This document shows positions 45,611 through 56,228 of a DNA stretch of 64,000 nt, piece by piece. Source of the DNA: Sphaerulina vaccinii (Eukaryota; Ascomycota; Dothideomycetes; Mycosphaerellales; Mycosphaerellaceae). The notes under the pieces are model-generated. The model was not told where the DNA came from and did not search any database. It was given only the letters and a program-made list of their open reading frames with translations. The stretch covers positions 620,001 to 684,000 of the forward strand of contig JAKUDP010000011.1 of NCBI GenBank assembly GCA_022570795.1, read 5' to 3'. The translations under genes and the position numbers were made by a program. Numbering within the stretch: the first letter of the stretch is position 1; each line of letters opens with the position of its first letter.

Positions 45611-46439
45611 CCCAAGATGAAGCAGCCTGTCTCCATTCTCTTTTCATCCTGATAAAGTGCTACCGTCATTCGATCAGGTGGCAGGAACATCAACATGTGC
45701 TTGAGCTAAGCACCATGAAGCATACCATCTCCATTCTCTGCTCCTCCGGCTTATGCTACACCGGCAGTCACTCCAGTGGTATAGCGAACGATATGAGAGC
45801 AACAAAGAGAGGCTCCTCTATCTCCTTGAATCATGATCATGCTCGGTCGCAATAATGCAGCGGAAAAGTGGGCTTGACCTACGTCTGTGTCAGTAGCATC
45901 TCCACATCATTCCTCCCTGTCCTGCGCATATTGCAGCCTAGTGATATGCTAGTGACAGCGGTAGCGTGCTCGGACTGAGGAGCGATCAGTACCCAAATGG
46001 TCTCCATATCACTTCGCCATACTTTCCCACCACTCATCTCAATACCATAGCACGCACCTCCACTCTCTCTCAAACATGTAAGAAAGAGGAACCTCATGCA
46101 TCTCAAGATATTTGCACGTTATCATTGATGTACGTACTGTCGTTGTGTTTCCTTTCCGTCTGTCGCAGTGAGCGATGCATATTCTATGCTATGTCTTCCA
46201 TGCAGTCGTAGCAGTCGTAAAGCGCGATGAAAAAGCCACCCTTTCCTGTTTTGCGTCGGCGGCTGTATACACACGACAACTCCTTTTTCTTCATGACCCC
46301 GCCAGCGCCTACGCTAAAAGTCCAAGTAATGCTCAAGTTTGTACCATGCCAGGTAAACGAGCTAACACCACCAAGCCCATGTGTTGAGCTGAGTAGTTGT
46401 AGTATAACAAAAGAAAACAGTGCGTCGAAACCATGCCAG
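45611..46439. other. Intergenic
   Basis: About 830 bp downstream of the tandem duplication, including the tail of its open frame. No supported gene. Confidence 0.4.
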
Positions 46440-46745
46440 CTATGGGTCGAATTCGTCCTTCCACAGATCAGATTCGTCGTCGACCGGTTTCTTGAAGGAT
46501 GCATCATGTTCGGCATTGCGAGTTGAGCGAATTCGAAAAGCTTCTCTTGCGGCTTCGTCTCTCCGACGAGCTTCTCTTGCGGCTTCGTCCCTCCGACGAG
46601 CTTCTCTTGCGGCCTCGTCGTACAGGTAAGCGTCCATTCGTGTGGCCCTGTCCAGATATTTCACACGACCTTTCTTGGAGGGTTTCTTGATCGGCTGGCC
46701 AGGTCGGAAAGAAAGGAATCTTCGCGTATCTAGATCCCGTACCTG
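46440..46745 (-). CDS. Possible 3' coding exon with a 27-bp triplicate repeat
   Basis: The minus-strand frame continues the phosphatase frame after its TGA at 46746-46748 and reads QVRDLDTRRFLSFRPGQPIK..., then a nine-residue unit DEAAREARR three times (27-bp repeats, about 46546-46630), ending in DESDLWKDEFDP. The charged, helical character looks protein-like, but the frame has no ATG before the repeat except internal ones. It may be an extra exon of the phosphatase (reached by an alternative intron), a separate small gene, or a former C-terminus cut off by the TGA. Confidence 0.35.
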   Translation of the reverse strand, partial: QVRDLDTRRFLSFRPGQPIKKPSKKGRVKYLDRATRMDAYLYDEAAREARRRDEAAREARRRDEAAREAFRIRSTRNAEHDASFKKPVDDESDLWKDEFDP

Positions 46746-48295
46746 TCACTGATCGGGTTTTTCGATCTCCTGAGGTGGGCTTCGCAAGAAGTAGGCTGCA
46801 GCTGGGTCGTCGGAGGCCAGGTTCACCCTATTCTCCTCGACTCTCTTACGTGTCCGGATCCGAAGCTTCTCAATCTTTTCAGCCCTGTCGGCCTTCGCGA
46901 CCTTTTCAGCCTCTGCTTGAAGCTCGAGCACGTCCGATGACGGCGGTGGCACTGGTCCAGACGTTTAGCTGATGCACGCATCACGGTAGGAGCGAACGGG
47001 AATGGTAATGGGTGAAGTAGTGGAGGAGTCAGTCATTGTCTTACCATCCACGAACTCCACGTCGCCGTCCTCGTCGTTGCCGTCCTGGGTTTCCATGCTG
47101 TTGTCGAGGTCCTCGTCTTCGCCAACTTCTTCGACTGTCACATCAGGGGTACTGCTGCGCAGCATAGGATCGATATTCACATCGTTTTCGATGCCCATCT
47201 CGGCATCAGCTTGCGCCTTTTTGACCGGATCCGACATGACGAGCGGACCATCATCGCTGACGCTCGAATTCGTGCTGCTGTAGATCGAAGCGATGTTATG
47301 CGACGGAATAGAGCTGCCTAACTCGTAAACGCTGCAGAAGGAGAAGGTAAGCAAGTGTCTCTGAATAGCGCGTGTGCATCTCCGCAGGTCAGTCTCCGAG
47401 CTTGTCGCCTTAGCAGGCTCAAGCTCAGTGAGATGTGGGAAAGAGGTGCATACCTGTTGAAGGAATCGTTGCGCGCACGTCCAAAGTTCTTAAGCAATGA
47501 TGCGAAGTCGGCGAGTGCGTTCTCTTTCTTGCCGTACTCGTGGACCAACTCGGGGTCGAAGTCCTTGATAAGCTGGATGTCACCGTCGCGTGGCTTTGGA
47601 TGGGCATATGTATAGTATTCTTCGAGAATCTCTTTCATTGGCCACTGTTGAATCTTGCGGATGCATGCAACAACACAGCCCGTTCGGTGGCGGCCTTGGT
47701 TACAGTGGATCCAGACGGGATGGTTGGCGGGGTTTATGGCGTACAGAACGGCCTCACAAAGAGTGTCGAAATCTGTTTTGACTTTGCCCTCCTTGTTTGG
47801 CTCGACATTGAGGATCTTGCGATTGATGCCGTTGGTGGACACGTAGTGGTTATACGCGGCGCACGACTCTGTCTTTGTGACCAATGTACTAAGCGACAGT
47901 CAGAATGGAGCACAATGTAGGAATATTTCACCAAAAGCTTACAGGATGGATTTGACGCCCAGCTCGGATATGAACTCGGTGTTGTGAGCCTGCGGGAATG
48001 CGCTGCGGTAAATCTGATACTGCGCTACGGTGCCAAAGTTCGGCGCTGGCACAAGAGGCAACAAGCGGATCGGGCATGGGTCGAGGGTGAGCTTGTAAGG
48101 AGACGGTGGGCGAGAGTCGTCTGGCGACGATGTTGGAGTCGCGTTGTCAGGAACTAAAGTAGAACGATCAGCGATGCTCATACCTCAGAGCAAGGGCGCA
48201 CGCGACATACCGCTGTCGACGTCCATATTCGTGTGGCTCCGCACTCCTGCGCCGCCTCGCGCGAGAGCGGCTTCGAATTCTTCAGTCCAGCTCAT
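46746..48295 (-). CDS. SIW14/OCA-type tyrosine (inositol pyrophosphate) phosphatase
   Basis: Exons on the minus strand are 48295-48211, 48153-47943, 47888-47454, 47331-47045 and 46951-46746, giving 407 aa. The core PNFGTVAQYQIYRSAFPQ, then ELGVKSIL, and the active site HCNQGRHRTG (Cys ~161) with CVVACIRKIQQW are diagnostic of the Siw14/Oca family, which in yeast hydrolyses inositol pyrophosphates and affects actin and nutrient signalling. The C-terminus is long and acidic (EEVGEDEDLDNS). The last intron (GTAAGA...CTAAAC...CCAG) removes a TAA at 46965; if it is retained, the protein ends at 365 aa. An upstream in-frame ATG at 48385 would add 30 residues. Confidence 0.75.
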
Positions 48296-51060
48296 CTTGC
48301 TGCTGTTGGTGGGTGTCTTCTGTAAGAGAGGCAGCTCGCCTTTCGAGTCCGCCGCGCTGGTCAAGTTGTCGCCCAAATATGGCATAACTCGCAACTTGAC
48401 GTCTAGCGGCCGAAATGCTGATGCGGCCGCTCGTTGAAGTACTTCGCTGCTTGATGCTGAGGATAGTGATCGAACGATGGTGTATGTCGTTCGAGAGATG
48501 TAGAGGTTGAATGTGATATTTGATGGAGGGGTCGGTCGTGTGCGGTGTTGAAGGTCGTTCGAGGTGAACGGTCGCTAAGTGCTACCCTACAACAACAATC
48601 GATGAGCACTTGCATTCGAACTGTACAATAGCGCTGCCCTTCATCAATAGCACCATCGAGTAGGCGCGTGCGGACAATGGCTGTTGCGACTTACCCTTGG
48701 GAGCTGTGGTCAAAATATATTGGCCATTGTGACTGATGTTACTGTGGTACACAGAAGCATTCCCTCCCCCAGGATGTTGTTCGTTGGTGGTGATCGCGTG
48801 CGTGTGGTATGTCTCGAGTCGTGTGCTCGCTCGAGGTCGAGAGAGGAAGAGGCGGGTCTTCGGCGATGATGGAGTTGTTCGAGTGTCGACGGTGGAAGAA
48901 GCGGAAGGGAAGGCGAATCGAAAGGTGTCTGGTCGGTCGTGTGTCTCCTCTCTTGCTCGAACTGAAAGTCTGATGCGTGTGCGTTCAGGTTGTCTGGCGC
49001 TGGGTGCCTCTGAGTTTCGCGTTCACCAATCTCGACAATGGTAAAGTGCTTTCTCGGAGCAAGCCGTACGGTCTTCACTAGCCTCTAGTCCTCCCACCAA
49101 CGCCTTTCCGCTGCTGCAATGATCTCACTTCTGCTAGCCCACTCAACCGGTGCTGAAGACTGCCGGAACGATCTCACTTGTGCGAAGGATGTTGTCAAAG
49201 AGAGATCGACGATTTCCTTGCAAAAGTTGAAAGAGGTGGCTTGATCCAGGTCAGACGCGTGGGAAAGGCAACCGTGCTCATTCGCACTCTATCCACGCTG
49301 CGCCCTCGTTGTTGATTGATGAACGATCAAGCGAAGTCAAGCAAATGACTTCACAATACCCTGCGCCCGTTCACTGCACAAGTGAAGAAATGATCGCGTG
49401 TGGCGCGTCAATACCCGGTCACTTCTGCTGCTCGCTAATGGATGGATCTGATGCGGAAGACCGCGGATTTGGCAGCGTACGTGCAGCCTGCAGGAATCGA
49501 CCTGGGCAGCGGTGACCTCCCACCTTTCAAGCGCTGCCTTCGATATCAATAAAGTTGTTGCCGTGGCCGCCTCTCTTCACAGCTGGTTGACTGATCTTCC
49601 TTGCCTCCGCGGCCAAGAAAGAAGAGCTTCTCTGGTTGCCCGCTCTAGAGCTGGCCTTTCAACGGTCTCAGCCTTACAAGCGTTCCTGATCGTGGAGTGA
49701 CCTCTCGAATGTGGGGGAGCAAGGTCCGCGGGTTGCACAACAATGATCTGATGATGTGTTGCGTGACGATCAGTCAATCATTCGCTGCTCGAAGATCGTT
49801 GGTGAGAATAGAGAAGAGCTGCGTACTCGATGATGATATGCTGAGAGAGTGTTGACAGTTGCGAAGCTTCTCATGCAGCAAGTGAGTCGAGTATGTTGTG
49901 AGCGTGCAGACTCAAGTATCAGGTTGATGCTGAAGCGTATGATGTTATACCACATTTATCAACCCCTGAAAGCAGCGACGACGACAGTGAGGTATATATG
50001 ACACTCTCTCACTTGCGCGGCCATATCACTTCAGTGTGTATCATGCGACCATCTGCCTATTCTGAACAGGAACAACCATGATCAGGTCCAATACAGGACG
50101 CCTCATGCAAGTCGCAAACATAGATCTGGACAGGTCATATATGCAAACTTGCTTCCCAGACGTAGAAACGTGCTCTGTACGACGCACTTCATTCGTCTTG
50201 CATGCCACGCATGAATGGGAAGAGAATAGTCGCTTGATCATGTGTGCTAAGACTAAGAACTCTTTCCACGCGTCTGTTCCTTCTGGCCCAAGCAAAGCGT
50301 GGGATAAGTCATCACCAACACGGCTTACTCAACCCTATTGGCTCTCTGCCTGAGCGGAGTGGCGACAGTATGGGCCGTCCTTCGATGTTCGACAACGATC
50401 TGCGATTGTTGATGTTCGCGGTGTGCTGCAGTAGAAAGAGGAAGGAGCGATGACATAGTGAAGGTACGTCCAAGGCAAGCCGGATTTTAGTACTTACGGA
50501 CAGCATTGGCTTTGTGGCGAGGATGATGTAGCAATCATCAAGCTTCAACACGAAGCAAAGACTGATATGTGCAATGGCGAATGGCAAAAGTGCCTTCAGT
50601 GGATAAACAACGTTCAATTTGCCCAAGTAGTAACGCCGATACACTATTGCCATGATATGACTCTAAAGGAGAAGCAGTAAGGAGACCAGAGTAAAGAGAG
50701 AGCCTCAGCCTTGTCAAAGCAAAAGAAGGTTTCAGCCAACTGATGTAGTGATTCGCTCCATCTCTCCCATGTCCTTTACACACTTGCTCGCTCACTCCCA
50801 GTTTCTCCCTTTGCTTCAAATCGTCATCTACGCAAGATGTGTACTCTCGCCTGGTGATCGTCGTTTGCGGAGGGTGGATGACATAAGACACACATCGCCC
50901 CTCCATGCTCGCTTTCGTCGTCGTTTCTGCAGATTAAAGACCCGGAGTAATGCAGCTGCAATTGCCGTATCGTGTTTCTCTCGAGGATGTGGGGTTTCGT
51001 TTGATAAGACAGGTTCGGAAGACAGTCGTTCGGCTGGGTATGACAATGTTGGTGGATAGT
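48296..51060. other. Long gene-poor interval
   Basis: 2.8 kb. The first ~700 bp are probably leader and promoter of the phosphatase. The last few hundred bp lie 3' of RHO1. Frames in between are short and unconvincing. Confidence 0.4.
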
Positions 51061-51948
51061 TTACAGGATGGAGCACTTCTTCTCCTTCTTCTTTCTTGTA
51101 AGGAGAGCTGCGCGTGTTGCGTGCTCGAAGACTTCCCTGACGCCTTCATTGGTCTTGGCAGAGCACTCGAGGTACTTTTGTGCACCAATCTTCTTGCGGA
51201 CGTCCTCAGCCTGATCGTTGTGTTAGCATGGTGGGTGTACGTCCTCCTTTCCCGCGATAAGCTCACCTGCTCTGGGGTCACTGGCTTCTGCGAGGTCTTG
51301 TGCAGCTCCTCAATCGTCTTCTGGTCATATCTGAGATCCTTCTTGCAACCAACGAGGATGATGGGCAGGCCCTGGCAGAAGTGCAGGACTTCTGAGATCC
51401 ACTATAATGGCACAGCCAATCAGCATTCATGTTCGTTGTGCGAGGCACGTGGGCATCATCCTACCTTCTCTTGCACGTTGTCGAGCGAATCTGGCGAGTC
51501 GACGGCGAAGCAGATGAGGATGACATGCGAGTCTGGGTATGATAGAGGTCGGAGACGGTCGTAGTCCTCTTGGCCAGCCGTATCCCAAAGCGCTAGTTCG
51601 ACATGTTTGCCATCCACCTCAACATCGGCGACGTAGTTCTCGAAGACAGTTGGGACGTAGACCTGAAAGCTGCCGTGTCAGCACATGCTCGTAGACATAG
51701 ACAATGCGTATCGCTGGCGCTGCTCGTGTTCCTTATCGGCGCTGATGACGCGGTCGGCGGTAAAGGGGTGGTGCTGGGAGTGAGCGACGAACCTCTGGGA
51801 AGGTACCCTTGGAGAAGACACTGGCGCAGCAGTCAGTGATGCTGTATACAGGCTGATAGGTGACCGATATGGGTACTCACATGAGGAGACAGGTCTTTCC
51901 GCAGGCACCGTCACCCACAATGACTAGCTTGCGACGGATTTCCGCCAT
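51061..51948 (-). CDS. RHO1: Rho-type GTPase RHO1
   Basis: Exons on the minus strand are 51948-51881, 51820-51793, 51662-51465, 51401-51267 and 51210-51061, giving 192 aa. All G-motifs are present: GDGACGKTCLL (P-loop), VYVPTVFENYVADVEVDG (switch I), LWDTAGQEDYDRLRPLSYPD (switch II), GCKKDLR, and ECSAKTNEGV. A polybasic tail KKEKKK precedes the prenylation box CSIL. Rho1 activates beta-1,3-glucan synthase and protein kinase C at the plasma membrane, controlling cell-wall integrity and polarity. Exon 2 is only 28 nt, and its downstream intron uses a GTTCGT donor. Confidence 0.95.
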
Positions 51949-52362
51949 GCTGCGCGACGAGTTACTATGCGCCCAGCGGTGGGAGAGGGCGGTGGCAAGA
52001 TCGGTAGTCGTGGGTGGGAGTGGTGTTGATGCAGTGGTGGTGAACAGCAGAGGTTGTTGTGTGCTGTAGACGAGGAGGGCGTGGAAAGGCAGTCGCAAAT
52101 GGTGGATTGAGGCGTTACCTCAACTGGAACGGCTAGCACCGTGTACAAGGGCTGGGGCTGTGTGTTTGCTGAGAAGGCAGATCAAGTCTCTTCTTCACCG
52201 CACGATCACGAGCCGACGTCCGAGCGTGATCTCTTGCAATACTGTGAATCTGATCACTTCTGGTGGTGTTTATTTGCGAAATGGAGGTGTTCAGTACATC
52301 ACAAGGCGGTGTCGTGTTGAGTTGAGATGATGAGAGTCTGACGAGGCGAAAGACGCAGCTCC
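51949..52362. other. Divergent region upstream of RHO1
   Basis: About 410 bp including the RHO1 5' leader. No specific element recognised. Confidence 0.4.
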
Positions 52363-52788
52363 ATGGCAACAGCACCCTCACGCTTTGCATACATCCCTGC
52401 ACAACTTGCCAAGATCGCGATGCTCTCCTCTGTGCACTCACTTTCACCTTCTTGTCATCTACCACCACTCACATCTACATATCGCGTCTCCGCCATTGAG
52501 GCCGCCGCTCCTGCCACACAGCTACAGAAGATCTTCATCTCACATGCAGAGGAATTCTGCAGCGCCACGATAAGGACCCTAGCGCAGCTGAAAGAACTCG
52601 TAAGCCCGGGAGAGGGTGGCGAAGGCATCTCGGCGACTCCTCCGCAAGGTCAATGCTTCGTTTTGAGTCCGAACACGATTGTAATCAAGACATCTGTTAA
52701 CGTCTTGATGTCGACGTCGAGCATCTCAAGCAAGCACCAACGACTGATACATCACTCGGTAGCAAGCAGCCTCTTGGCCGCGATATAG
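52363..52788 (+). CDS. Uncharacterised small protein
   Basis: A 141-aa frame divergent from RHO1, starting ATGGCAACAGCACCC in a fair context. The middle (APATQLQKIFISHAEEFCSATIRTLAQLKELVS) could be a helix pair. No domain recognised; an unannotated intron is possible. Coding status is uncertain. Confidence 0.35.
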   Translation: MATAPSRFAYIPAQLAKIAMLSSVHSLSPSCHLPPLTSTYRVSAIEAAAPATQLQKIFISHAEEFCSATIRTLAQLKELVSPGEGGEGISATPPQGQCFVLSPNTIVIKTSVNVLMSTSSISSKHQRLIHHSVASSLLAAI

Positions 52789-53454
52789 CGTTCTTCTTCA
52801 GACTTGCATACATGCATGCAGAAGTCTGCCTCGAATGGCAGTCCACGAGTCATTTTGAGGTTTGAGACTACTCAAGACCTCGATCAATGGTGTCATCTTC
52901 AGCGTGGAGTCGACTGCGACCTCAATGCGAGACCTGGTGCTACGAGACAGTCTGACAGCGATGACCACCATGTGCCAGTCCGTGGTACTCGAGAGCTGCA
53001 TCGACCACGAGAGCATTGCACTTAGTCTGATACGGCGAGGCATTGGGTAACAAACCCAGCTTCGAGCTGTAGGGCATAGTCTACTGAATTGTACAGAATA
53101 CTTGAAGTCATCGAGCAGTTGTCCACTACACTCCACTGGGCCGCAAGCCACACCTGCAACTCGCAATGCAAGGCTTTGGTAGTATTACCACATCTCGTGC
53201 GAAACGACCGAGTCTGAAACTGAGGATGAAGGTTTCGTGGACACACAATGCAATTGTGCTATGCTGTCACAATCAGGAACAGTGCTTGGGCCACGAACAT
53301 GTCTTCCGCAGAGTGCATTTGATCTGGAGCTGCACTTTCGCCCAGCTATGTGCATAAGTATGTCGAGGCAGCATTGATTGTAGAAGCAGAAACAGCAATC
53401 ATCCACCACCTAACCAGCAGTACACACCCATCCACTCCGCAAAGGGCCACCAAT
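52789..53454. other. Intergenic
   Basis: About 670 bp, no feature recognised. Confidence 0.4.
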
Positions 53455-54417
53455 ATGCCACACTCGAAGGCACACCCAACCATTCCCGAAAGCGCAGAAG
53501 TCTTCCAAGGTGCTGTGCTGTTCTTGCCAAATACAAAGCTTTTTCAAGAGCTTGTCGACTGGCGCGTCAAGCATAAGAACGAAGTGCGTGGACAGCATCT
53601 CATTCAAACATTATCTTATAAGCTCGATGAACATGGTCACCTTCCTAAAGGTGGCCCATACGGCCATCCCATCATGGTGCTATCCCGAGCTCATGACGAT
53701 CCTGATCACATCGTTTTTGTGGTGGTAAGTGCATTGCGCATGTCATACATAACAGCAGCAATGGCTAAGTAGTCACAGATGACAACCTCGCTTCGAAAGA
53801 CTGACCGACATACCAAATGTCTTGCGTACTTATGCGATTACATCGCGGTTCTGCCTTCCTCTCCAGTGACACAAGACTTCGCACATCCGCACTGTTCGAG
53901 CGTCCTTGGATACTGCAACGACCGATATGCTCCGAGCAGCGGTGATATCTGTGTCAACCCGATCTTTCGTACGAACTGGCGTAACTGTACCCAATGGAAG
54001 CCTGCATCTGGTCCACGCGGTCGCTGGGCACTTGACATAGCATCTACAGCTGCCGTACTCGACCATGCCAAGATTCGCCTCAATTATTCTCCTGACACGG
54101 AGCAGTTCAACCCCAATTGGCTCGAGAATCGTGTTCTCCTTACTCAAGCCCCGCAGTCGAAGCAAAGTCATGCTCGCAGCGCATCCGAAGGTCGCAACAA
54201 TCTCAGTCCTTCAAGGCCAGGTCTTAGATCAACAAAGTCAACACCGAACCTGACCAAAGGTACGATCGCGCGTCCCGCAGCACCGCCTATGCCCACTCGA
54301 GACAATGGGAGTAAACATGCTCCGATGCAGCCAGCCATACCTTCAAGAGAAGACTCGCGCTCAGTCAAGCCCGGTCAGCTTGCACAGCCCCTGATTCATC
54401 ACAAGCACAAATCATAA
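53455..54417 (+). CDS. Uncharacterised fungal protein, two exons
   Basis: Exons 53455-53724 and 53779-54417 (54-bp intron GTAAGT...CACAG) give 302 aa. Residues ~15-90 form a compact region (VFQGAVLFLPNTKLFQELVD, KGGPYGHPIMVLSR), with conserved-looking GHP and DPDHIVFVV that continue across the junction into MTTSLRKTDRH. The C-terminal third is Ser/Pro-rich and disordered. The pattern looks like a fungal-specific conserved protein, but I do not recognise the family. An ATG at 53350 would lengthen the N-terminus with low-complexity sequence. Confidence 0.6.
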
Positions 54418-54878
54418 AGATCTCGATAGAGCAAGATCGTGATACTGCATGAGTCTCTTGGACAAGATAGTGATCAGCGGTTCGATTGAAGGTATCATGT
54501 CATGGACGCAGGCGTCTAGCATAAATCTTTAGCACAACAATGCTGCTACTTGTTTCAATCATGCTGTTTCCACCTCTTTCTCATACCGAACACAGGTGTC
54601 TTTGTCAATTTATCACAGATGTAGCCTATAGTCTCCAATCAGTACAAGCCGATCTCCCTCCGTAATTCTCGACTACATAAAGCCATCTTGAAGATGCAAC
54701 TCATATGTGAAATCAATGTGAAATCAATAGAGTTGAGACCGGGCCTCGGCCATTGGCTTGTGACAGTGCCTCACTCCCCAGATCCCTGTCCCTGCATCTG
54801 CATCATACCGCATCTTCCCTCGAAAGTCAGACCCACCACCAATGCACATCACATACGCGTAGCTCATCAACGAAGACC
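54418..54878. other. Intergenic, promoter side of the DUF3984 gene
   Basis: About 460 bp, no feature recognised. An in-frame ATG at 54753 extends the next gene with unlikely residues. Confidence 0.4.
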
Positions 54879-56228
54879 ATGGCATCCACATCTGGAGCCA
54901 GCACACCACGGGTACGATCCCGCTCGCGTTCAAAGCGCTCCACCACAAATCTTGCGAACCTTAGACTAGCACCTCTATCCACGAAATATGAAGCTTCGAA
55001 AGGCGACACATTACCACTGAAGAGTCCCCTTCGAACACCATACGATGCAGAGAACTCGGCCGACTATGTACGAAGACATCCTAGCTATCTGGTAGGCCAG
55101 TCAGCTCCCACAAATCCTGGCATACTGAGCAGGAGCAATAGCAAGAGACACCTAGGAGGTGGTCTAAGCAGGAGGGGCAGTTTGTACGACAATGGCGAAG
55201 ACGGAGATGCAGATGTAGAGAGTGAGAATACTCCAGCTGCCATGTCATACGCGACGTCCGGACCAGGAACGAGCAGAGACAGCAATCCAAGGGCTGAGAT
55301 CGGTTCTGGACAACTTGGCCCAAAGGCGAAAAGTGAAGCAGCTCTCCTTCCCAAGCAATCTCAACCTCCTCAGACAAGATCGAACAGAAACAGCGCATAC
55401 AACTCTCGAGGTCGCAGATCAGGCGCAGCGACACCTACTCAGAAGCGCGAGAACGATTCCTGGCTTACACATACCGGCGCCATAACTTCAGCTCTCGTAC
55501 GTGAAGACAAGGGTCAGAGCTACATCACAACGAGACAGTCTGCTACATCTCTAGCGCCGGAGAGTACGGATGAGGAAGACGATGAAGATGAGGACAACTA
55601 CGAGACTATGGCACAATTGGCTGCTAGTACGGCTGGCATGAAACATAGCTACAGTTATGCTAGCTATGATGGTACACTCAGCCCTGTCAGTACAAGATAT
55701 GGCCAAGGACAAACGAGGAGTGCTTGGGGAAGTCGCTACGGGAGTAGGCCGCAGAGTAAGAGGGGGAGCAGACTGGGGAGTCCTGTGGGAACGAGGACGC
55801 CAATGCAGAGGAGAAGGAGCTCTGCAGGCTATTTCGATCAATACGATGGTGCTCCAGAACCTTTCACAGAGCGACATGAGGAGCAGAATGAGGCTGAATC
55901 GGACGATGATGATCACCAAGTCCTGGCACGCGCGGATGGCTTCGGGTTGGGCAATGTGGTGGATCGTGTTATGAACTTCAATCTCTTTGGTCCTTCGCAT
56001 ACCGATGCTGAAACAACGGATGATGAAGTTGGGAATGCTACGAGGGATAGTGAGACTGCTGAGCAAGCTCAGAAGAGAATGGAGGCTGAGAAGGAGAGGC
56101 GGAGGCTGGAAAAGGATAAGTTGACGAAACAGGCTGGTCCTGCTCCATTGAGTGAAGGGAAGGAAGTCAGTGCGGGTTGGCAGGATGCCAGTTGGTTGTT
56201 GAGCGTGGCTGCTAAGGCGCTGTTCTGA
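54879..56228 (+). CDS. DUF3984 domain protein
   Basis: The product is 449 aa, intronless from the chosen ATG (ACCATGG). Mostly disordered Ser/Arg/Gly-rich sequence with recognisable blocks: a basic N-terminus (RVRSRSRSKRSTTNLANLRL), SRRGSLYD, WLTHTGAITSALVREDKGQS, an acidic run STDEEDDEDEDNYE, and a C-terminal charged coiled-coil-like helix (EAEKERRRLEKDKL) ending in GWQDASWLLSVAAKALF. The conserved ending and the SWLTHTGAI block fit the fungal DUF3984 family of unknown function. No membrane segment. Confidence 0.7.
   Translation: MASTSGASTPRVRSRSRSKRSTTNLANLRLAPLSTKYEASKGDTLPLKSPLRTPYDAENSADYVRRHPSYLVGQSAPTNPGILSRSNSKRHLGGGLSRRGSLYDNGEDGDADVESENTPAAMSYATSGPGTSRDSNPRAEIGSGQLGPKAKSEAALLPKQSQPPQTRSNRNSAYNSRGRRSGAATPTQKRENDSWLTHTGAITSALVREDKGQSYITTRQSATSLAPESTDEEDDEDEDNYETMAQLAASTAGMKHSYSYASYDGTLSPVSTRYGQGQTRSAWGSRYGSRPQSKRGSRLGSPVGTRTPMQRRRSSAGYFDQYDGAPEPFTERHEEQNEAESDDDDHQVLARADGFGLGNVVDRVMNFNLFGPSHTDAETTDDEVGNATRDSETAEQAQKRMEAEKERRRLEKDKLTKQAGPAPLSEGKEVSAGWQDASWLLSVAAKALF

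Noticed and set aside
41337..48295. Functional link between the YVH1 and SIW14-like phosphatases
   Set aside because: Different subfamilies on opposite strands, 4 kb of gene-poor DNA apart; adjacency alone is weak evidence.
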